The translations under genes and the position numbers were made by a program. From NCBI GenBank assembly GCA_934129745.1, contig CAKOWZ010000034.1, positions 1-9,099 of the forward strand: 9,099 nt of DNA, in the 5' to 3' direction. This document shows, piece by piece, positions 5,670 to 9,099 of the stretch (positions are counted from its first letter, which is position 1; every line of letters begins with the position of its first letter). The notes beneath the pieces are model-generated. The model saw only the letters and a program-made list of their open reading frames with translations. It made no database searches and was not told where the DNA came from. This DNA comes from an uncultured Clostridia bacterium. Lineage in GTDB: Bacteria > Bacillota > Clostridia > TANB77 > CAG-508.

Positions 5670-6359
5670 TTAATTATAATAAAAATTTATAGTCCATTTT
5701 CCACAATAAGGACAACTCCAATCTTCGTAACCATAGGGGCAATTTTTATGATATGTTTCATCATCTATCTCAAATTTTTCCCATTTATCTCCCCATGTTT
5801 TTATGGTTGATTCATAGTAAGCAACTGCTTCTAATTCGTTATTAAACCATCTCCCAGAATTTCCTGTTCCAACACCATGATTATTTCCATTACATTTTGG
5901 AATTTCTGACTCTTGCACTCTTATTTCTGTTTTAGGTTGTTCTTGTACTTGTGTTTCTTGTTTATTGTTTGTTACTGAAGTCGTTGTTTGAATAGTTACT
6001 TTTTCTTTTTGTGGAGATGAACTTTCTACTTTCTTTTCTTGTGTTAATTTAGTTGTTTGCTTTGGTTTTTCTACTTTTTGTGTTATTTTTTCTTCTTGAA
6101 CAGTTTCCTCTTCTTGTTGTTCTTTTTTTATTTCATTATCACTTTCGCAAATACTATTTTCTTGAATATTACTTTGTTCTGTGATAATTTCATCTGTATT
6201 TTGTTGAATATCATTTGTTTCTTGTATATCATTTACAATCTCATTATCACTTACTATTTCACTAGAACCTAATGTCTTTGATTTTATAATCTTTATATTC
6301 GCAAATAATACCACTATTAAGGTTGTAATTATTAAAACTAATATCTTTTTACTCTTCAT
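5670..6359 (-). CDS. Membrane-anchored or secreted protein with Gln/Glu/Thr-rich linker and Cys-containing C-terminal domain
   Basis: The ATG at 6359-6357 is preferred because AAGGAG lies 9 nt upstream; the in-frame ATG at 6368 directly abuts that site. The 229-residue product begins MKSKKILVLIITTLIVVLFA, a signal peptide or signal anchor. Residues about 30-150 are low-complexity, rich in Gln, Glu, Thr, Ser and Lys, and look like an extended extracellular stalk. The last 75 residues are compact: Cys156 and His161 (CNGNNH), a G-x-G-N-S-G-R-W-F-N motif, an aromatic helix (VAYYES), His194/Cys197, then Cys206-x-x-Cys209 (WSCPYCG) and KWTINFYY. The four Cys could bind zinc or form two disulphides. 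I do not recognise a named family. Its place directly upstream of the adhesin and its likely export suggest a shared surface role, perhaps adhesin partner or peptidoglycan binding. That is inference. Confidence 0.8.
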   Translation of the reverse strand: MKSKKILVLIITTLIVVLFANIKIIKSKTLGSSEIVSDNEIVNDIQETNDIQQNTDEIITEQSNIQENSICESDNEIKKEQQEEETVQEEKITQKVEKPKQTTKLTQEKKVESSSPQKEKVTIQTTTSVTNNKQETQVQEQPKTEIRVQESEIPKCNGNNHGVGTGNSGRWFNNELEAVAYYESTIKTWGDKWEKFEIDDETYHKNCPYGYEDWSCPYCGKWTINFYYN

Positions 6360-6382
6360 TACTACCATCTCCTTATAGTTTA

Positions 6383-6410
6383 ATTATATGGCTTTTTAAT
6401 ATAAAAACAA
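6383..6410 (-). promoter_or_regulatory. Possible promoter of the secreted-protein/adhesin unit
   Basis: On the minus strand TTGTTT (6410-6405), a 16-nt spacer and a perfect TATAAT (6388-6383) sit close to the ribosome binding site of the 229-aa gene. The leader would be about 17 nt. The -35 is weak and the region is extremely AT-rich, so a chance match is possible. Confidence 0.4.
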
Positions 6411-6500
6411 ATGTATAAATTATTATAATATTATTTTATATATTATCTTTTAGTTTGTAATATAGTATGTATTTAAAAGGGATTGTAAGGGAAAACTTTG

Positions 6501-6551
6501 TAATGAGTTCACACAAACAAGTAATTGTAGTTATTCTTAATTTGTTCACAC
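6501..6551 (+). repeat. Pair of 14-bp direct repeats downstream of parB
   Basis: TAATGAGTTCACAC (6501-6514) and TAATTTGTTCACAC (6538-6551) are direct repeats differing at two central bases and placed 37 bp apart, about 3.5 helical turns. They stand out because the surrounding 184-bp gap (6369-6552) is otherwise almost all A and T. A protein binding site, for example for the neighbouring ParB, is possible. No palindromic parS of the Spo0J type is visible. The rest of this gap holds only the possible promoter at 6383-6410. Confidence 0.5.
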
Positions 6552-6552
6552 A

Positions 6553-7503
6553 CTATCTGGAATTTCTTTCTTGTTTTATTCGTTCTCGTCTAATATAATC
6601 TTGTACACATTGAATAATAAATTCTTCAACATTTCCAGATTCTTTAACTCTACTTGGAATATATTTTTCTATTTTTTCATTGTGTATTTTTATATATTCT
6701 TTTTGATTAGGCTTTTCCTGTTGCATTATTTCTTCTATTTTTTCTTCTGTTAGATTTCCTTCTTGTTCTAGTTTCTTTAATCTTATTGCTTGACTTAATG
6801 AAGGCGTTACCTCATCAAATTCAAATATATTTTCTACAACATATTGATTTTCTTCACTTAAATATGATAATTCTACTGCTGGTCTAAAAGCTATTCTTTT
6901 GTTATCAACTTGTTCTAATAACTCTGGTATTAAATAAGTAAGTCGAATATATCTTTGTATAGTTCTTGCACTTTCTCCAACTTCTTCTCCCATTCTTTCT
7001 GCACTTTCTAACTTTCCGTCCAATGGTCGGGAAGTTTCATTTTCTTCTAAATCAACTCTTTTACCCTGATGTTTCATAGCTTCAAGCTTCATTTTATATG
7101 CAAAAGCTTTTTCACTAGGCAATATTTCTTCTCTTTGAATATTACTATCTACCATAAGAATTGTTGCCTCATCATCTGTTAAGTCTTTAACAATACATTT
7201 TATCTTATCAATACCTGCAAGTTCACACGCTCTTTTTCTTCTATGTCCAGAAATCATTTGATAATTTCCTTCTCCTCGTTTTCTTACTATAACAGGTAAT
7301 AAAACTCCATATTCTTTTACACTTTTAACCATTTCTTCCATTTTATCATCATCTATGACTCTAAAAGGATGGTCTGGAAACTCTCCTATTTTATATAGTT
7401 CTATTTCCTTAACCTCATCAACCACTGGATTATCTCTTTGTTCTTGACTTGTAAATAAGTCATCTAACTTTGGAAGTACCATCTTTTTGTCTTGCTCTTT
7501 CAT
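6553..7503 (-). CDS. parB: ParB/Spo0J-family partition protein
   Basis: The 316-aa product starts at ATG 7503-7501 behind AGGAGG at a 9-nt spacing, inside the end of parA (44-bp overlap). This is the tight coupling usual for parAB operons. Residues about 33-145 form the N-terminal ParB nuclease-like/CTP-binding domain: the HPFRVIDDDKMEEMVKSV segment, YGVLLPVIV, and SGHRRKRACELAG at 85-97, the GHRR box corresponding to GERR of Spo0J. LPSEKAFAYKMK and a helix-turn-helix at about 170-215 (GESARTIQRYIRL) would recognise the centromere parS. The C-terminal part (about 230-316) is charged and helical, as expected for dimerisation. It belongs to the plasmid/conjugative-element type rather than the chromosomal Spo0J. 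It would load on parS as a CTP-dependent clamp and stimulate ParA ATPase. Confidence 0.92.
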   Translation of the reverse strand: MKEQDKKMVLPKLDDLFTSQEQRDNPVVDEVKEIELYKIGEFPDHPFRVIDDDKMEEMVKSVKEYGVLLPVIVRKRGEGNYQMISGHRRKRACELAGIDKIKCIVKDLTDDEATILMVDSNIQREEILPSEKAFAYKMKLEAMKHQGKRVDLEENETSRPLDGKLESAERMGEEVGESARTIQRYIRLTYLIPELLEQVDNKRIAFRPAVELSYLSEENQYVVENIFEFDEVTPSLSQAIRLKKLEQEGNLTEEKIEEIMQQEKPNQKEYIKIHNEKIEKYIPSRVKESGNVEEFIIQCVQDYIRRERIKQERNSR

Positions 7504-8285
7504 TTTCTAATACCTCCTTTGCTAAATTATTGTATGCGTTTGCAACAGGACTATTTTTGTCAAATTCAAATATACTCTTTCCTGTTGATGTTGATTTTGC
7601 TGTATTTATTGCTTTTGGTATTTCAGTACCATATATTTTCACATATTGTCCATAATTTTCGATTAAAGTATTTCTAACATCTTTTGACAAATTTGTTCTT
7701 TTATCTACTAATGTTAGTAATACTCCTCCTATCTTTAAATTAGGATTTATTTGTTTTTGTACTCTGGTAACTGTCTTTAATAAATGTCCCATTCCTTTTG
7801 CTGCTAAATATTCTCCCTGTACTGGAATTATTATTTTATTACTACAAGCAAGAGCATTTATTGTTATCATTCCAAGAGATGGCATACAATCTATCAATAC
7901 ATAATCATAATTGTCTTTAATATCTCTTATAGAATTTTTTAATGTAAACTCTCTGCTCATTGCATTAACTAATGAAAACTCTATTGCTGATAAATCTAAA
8001 TTTGCAGGAATTAAATCTACTCCTTCTTTATGATGAAGAATAGCTTTTTCTGCATTTACTTCATTATCACAAATTGTATCAGACATTAGTGTTCCAATAG
8101 TATTCTGCAATTCATCTTGATTATAGTAACCCATACAAGTTGTTAAATCTCCGTTGTGGATCTGCATCAATTAGTAATACTTTTTTCCCTTGTTTACTTA
8201 GTGCAACTCCTAAACTAAAAGTAGTAGTTGTTTTTCCAACTCCACCTTTCTGGTTTGCGATTGCAATTATCTGACACTTTCCCAT
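7460..8285 (-). CDS. parA: ParA/Soj-family partition ATPase, reading frame broken by one extra base
   Basis: The ATG at 8285-8283 follows AAAGGAG at a 5-nt spacing. The first frame gives MGKCQIIAIANQ, then the deviant Walker A motif KGGVGKTT (13-20) and LLIDADPQ (37-44). The family then expects Gly-Asp-Leu-Thr, which continues only in another frame (GDLTTCMGYYNQDELQNTIG). CAACGGAGAT is read where CAAGGAGAT would keep the frame, so one extra base lies at about 8153. The second part has the Walker B region VLIDCMPSLG, the IIPVQGEYLAAKGM segment, and a C-terminal helix ending KDGTSKVR. Joined, the protein is 274 aa, normal for the family. As written, translation would stop at 8121 after 54 residues. 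Possible causes are a sequence error, a recent mutation, or a +1 shift at the rare codon CGG. ParA would bind nucleoid DNA as an ATP dimer and move the element with ParB. Confidence 0.88.
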
Positions 8286-8301
8286 TATTGCTCCTTTCCT
8301 C

Positions 8302-8333
8302 AAAAAAAGAGCTAACTATTAAAAGCTAACTCT
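8302..8333 (-). terminator. Terminator or attenuator just upstream of parA
   Basis: In minus-strand RNA, AGAGUUAGC (8333-8325) pairs with GUUAGCUCU (8316-8308) as a 9-bp stem with two G-U pairs and an 8-base loop. It is followed by six more U residues (8307-8302). The parA ribosome binding site begins within a few bases of the U-run, so no promoter fits between. It would end the transcript of the 205-aa gene and limit read-through into parAB. Confidence 0.7.
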
Positions 8334-8345
8334 TGTCTCGAATAT

Positions 8346-8963
8346 TTATTTTTCTGTTATTTCATCTTGTAAATGAGTAGAAATATATATAAAATCTTCA
8401 TCTTCTGCTAATTTTCCCAATAATTTATTAAGACCTGCTATAAATGGTTTAACATCTTCTTGAATATTATAACTATACGAATAATTCAAATAATATTCAG
8501 TTAAATTATCATATAATGGAACAATGTTTATTAATTTTGGTTTTATCTTTTCTCTTAATATTACCAAATTAGGTATATCATCTTTTAAAATATTAACAAT
8601 TTTATCTTCAGATATTAGTATTCTCAAAATTCCATTCATTATATCTAAAAATTCTTTTGCTTCATTACTAAATATTTTACCCATCATACCACTCATTGAA
8701 CTTACAAAATCTGATAAGTAATCATCTTTTATACAAGCAAAATATTGTGTTTCAATATCATCTAAACTACTAATTGCTGTTAAGCACTCATGATAATTTG
8801 ATGCCATAATATAATAAAATTGTTCAAATTCTTTCTTTAAATTTCTTGAGTTCATTCTTTTAATATAAATACCTGTCTCCCTTCTTATAATTTCTTTAAT
8901 TTTTTCTGTTTCTTTTTTAATTTTAGCATTGTTTTTTGTTTTGTTTTTTTCATTTTTTTTCAT
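8346..8963 (-). CDS. Unrecognised 205-aa Lys-rich helical protein upstream of parAB
   Basis: The ATG at 8963-8961 follows AAGGAG at a 10-nt spacing. This site partly pairs with GAAGG at 8988-8992 (stem CCTTC 8976-8980), so translation may be limited by RNA structure. The product starts MKKNEKNKTKNNAKIKKETE, a very basic tail of about 45 residues that could contact nucleic acid. An all-helical body follows, with hydrophobic stretches such as FLDIMNGILRILI and YDNLTEYYLNYSYSYN. There is no signal peptide or convincing membrane helix and no known motif. Its place just before parAB, separated by a terminator-like hairpin, suggests it belongs to the same maintenance region. I do not recognise the family and assign no function. 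Confidence 0.75.
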   Translation of the reverse strand: MKKNEKNKTKNNAKIKKETEKIKEIIRRETGIYIKRMNSRNLKKEFEQFYYIMASNYHECLTAISSLDDIETQYFACIKDDYLSDFVSSMSGMMGKIFSNEAKEFLDIMNGILRILISEDKIVNILKDDIPNLVILREKIKPKLINIVPLYDNLTEYYLNYSYSYNIQEDVKPFIAGLNKLLGKLAEDEDFIYISTHLQDEITEK

Positions 8964-8993
8964 TTTCTTTTTACTCCTTCCTTTTTTGAAGGC

Positions 8994-9021
8994 AAAATAA
9001 AAAACCTAATATTTCTATTAG
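8994..9021 (-). terminator. Intrinsic terminator upstream of the 205-aa gene
   Basis: CTAATA and TATTAG (9006-9011 and 9016-9021) form a perfect 6-bp stem. In the minus-strand reading the loop is GAAA, a stable GNRA tetraloop. It is followed on that strand by GTTTTTTATTTT (9005-8994). It would end the transcript of the gene entering from the right edge, about 30 nt before the 205-aa start codon. Confidence 0.65.
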
Positions 9022-9047
9022 ATTTCTTATATATGTTAGATATTATT

Positions 9048-9099
9048 TCAATAACTATAATATTTTATTTTTTCTTTAAATCTTTTGAATAATATATTA
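9048..9099 (-). other. Probable end of an upstream gene entering from the right edge
   Basis: A minus-strand terminator at 8994-9021 implies a gene ending just to its right. Two frames could be its tail: one reads ILFKRFKEKIKYYSY and stops at 9048-9050, the other reads IYYSKDLKKK and stops at 9065-9067. Both are short and Lys-rich, and nothing within the window decides between them. Confidence 0.3.

Noticed and set aside
6057..6272. Plus-strand frame rich in Phe, Leu and Ile, which looks like a membrane protein
   Set aside because: It is the reverse reading of the Gln/Glu/Lys-rich linker of the 229-aa protein. Antisense of Glu and Lys codons gives Phe and Leu. No ribosome binding site is present.
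6571..6753. Plus-strand Phe-rich frame within parB, and plus-strand frames at 7470-7677 within parA
   Set aside because: They are antisense to well-supported partition genes and lack translation signals.
8121..8170. Separate short ParA-like proteins as two genuine genes
   Set aside because: The downstream start at 8170 has no ribosome binding site, and the two frames join exactly at a conserved motif, so one broken gene is the better reading.

Overview
The window is very AT-rich. All convincing protein genes lie on the minus strand with strong AGGAGG-type ribosome binding sites, and the standard genetic code is used (TGG for Trp; TGA, TAG and TAA as stops). This points to a low-GC Firmicute, probably a Clostridia-type gut or host-associated bacterium. 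The content (ParA/ParB partition genes, a sortase-anchored thioester adhesin, a small type I toxin-antitoxin-like locus and several unrecognised small genes) suggests a conjugative plasmid or integrative conjugative element rather than core chromosome. No replication, relaxase or type IV secretion gene is inside the window, so that assignment is inference.

In the direction of transcription (right to left): the tail of an unidentified gene and a terminator (9099-8994); an unrecognised Lys-rich helical protein of 205 aa (8963-8346); a terminator-like hairpin; parA (8285-7460), broken by one extra base near 8153; parB (7503-6553), overlapping parA; a 184-bp AT-rich gap with a pair of direct repeats; a 229-aa membrane-anchored or secreted protein with a Gln/Glu/Thr-rich linker and a Cys-containing C-terminal domain (6359-5670); a hairpin with a U-run; then a 1418-aa cell-wall-anchored adhesin (5596-1340) with signal peptide, thioester domain, about ten CnaB/SpaA/VaFE repeats, a VPKTG sorting motif, a membrane helix and a basic tail.

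Beyond the adhesin come a promoter and a 95-aa helical protein (1222-935), a compact locus at 532-879, a 77-aa acidic protein with its own promoter and terminator (413-180), and the start of a gene cut by the window edge (134-1). The locus at 532-879 is the most notable item. Two convergent sigma-A-type promoters face each other across about 290 bp. The minus-strand transcript encodes a 36-residue hydrophobic peptide behind a strong ribosome binding site partly held in a hairpin. The plus-strand transcript is a predicted RNA of about 90 nt ending at a terminator just past the toxin stop codon. The two RNAs begin with nearly the same 5' leader. This layout resembles the par (fst/RNAI-RNAII) type I toxin-antitoxin module of enterococcal plasmids, and the peptide shares a short GLVxExI-like core with Fst.

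Together the genes look like a maintenance and surface module of a mobile element: ParAB for segregation, a type I addiction locus for post-segregational stability, and a covalently binding surface adhesin with a secreted partner for attachment to host or mating cells. Intrinsic-terminator-like hairpins sit just upstream of most genes on the same strand. In at least two places they leave no room for a new promoter, which suggests read-through or attenuation control.
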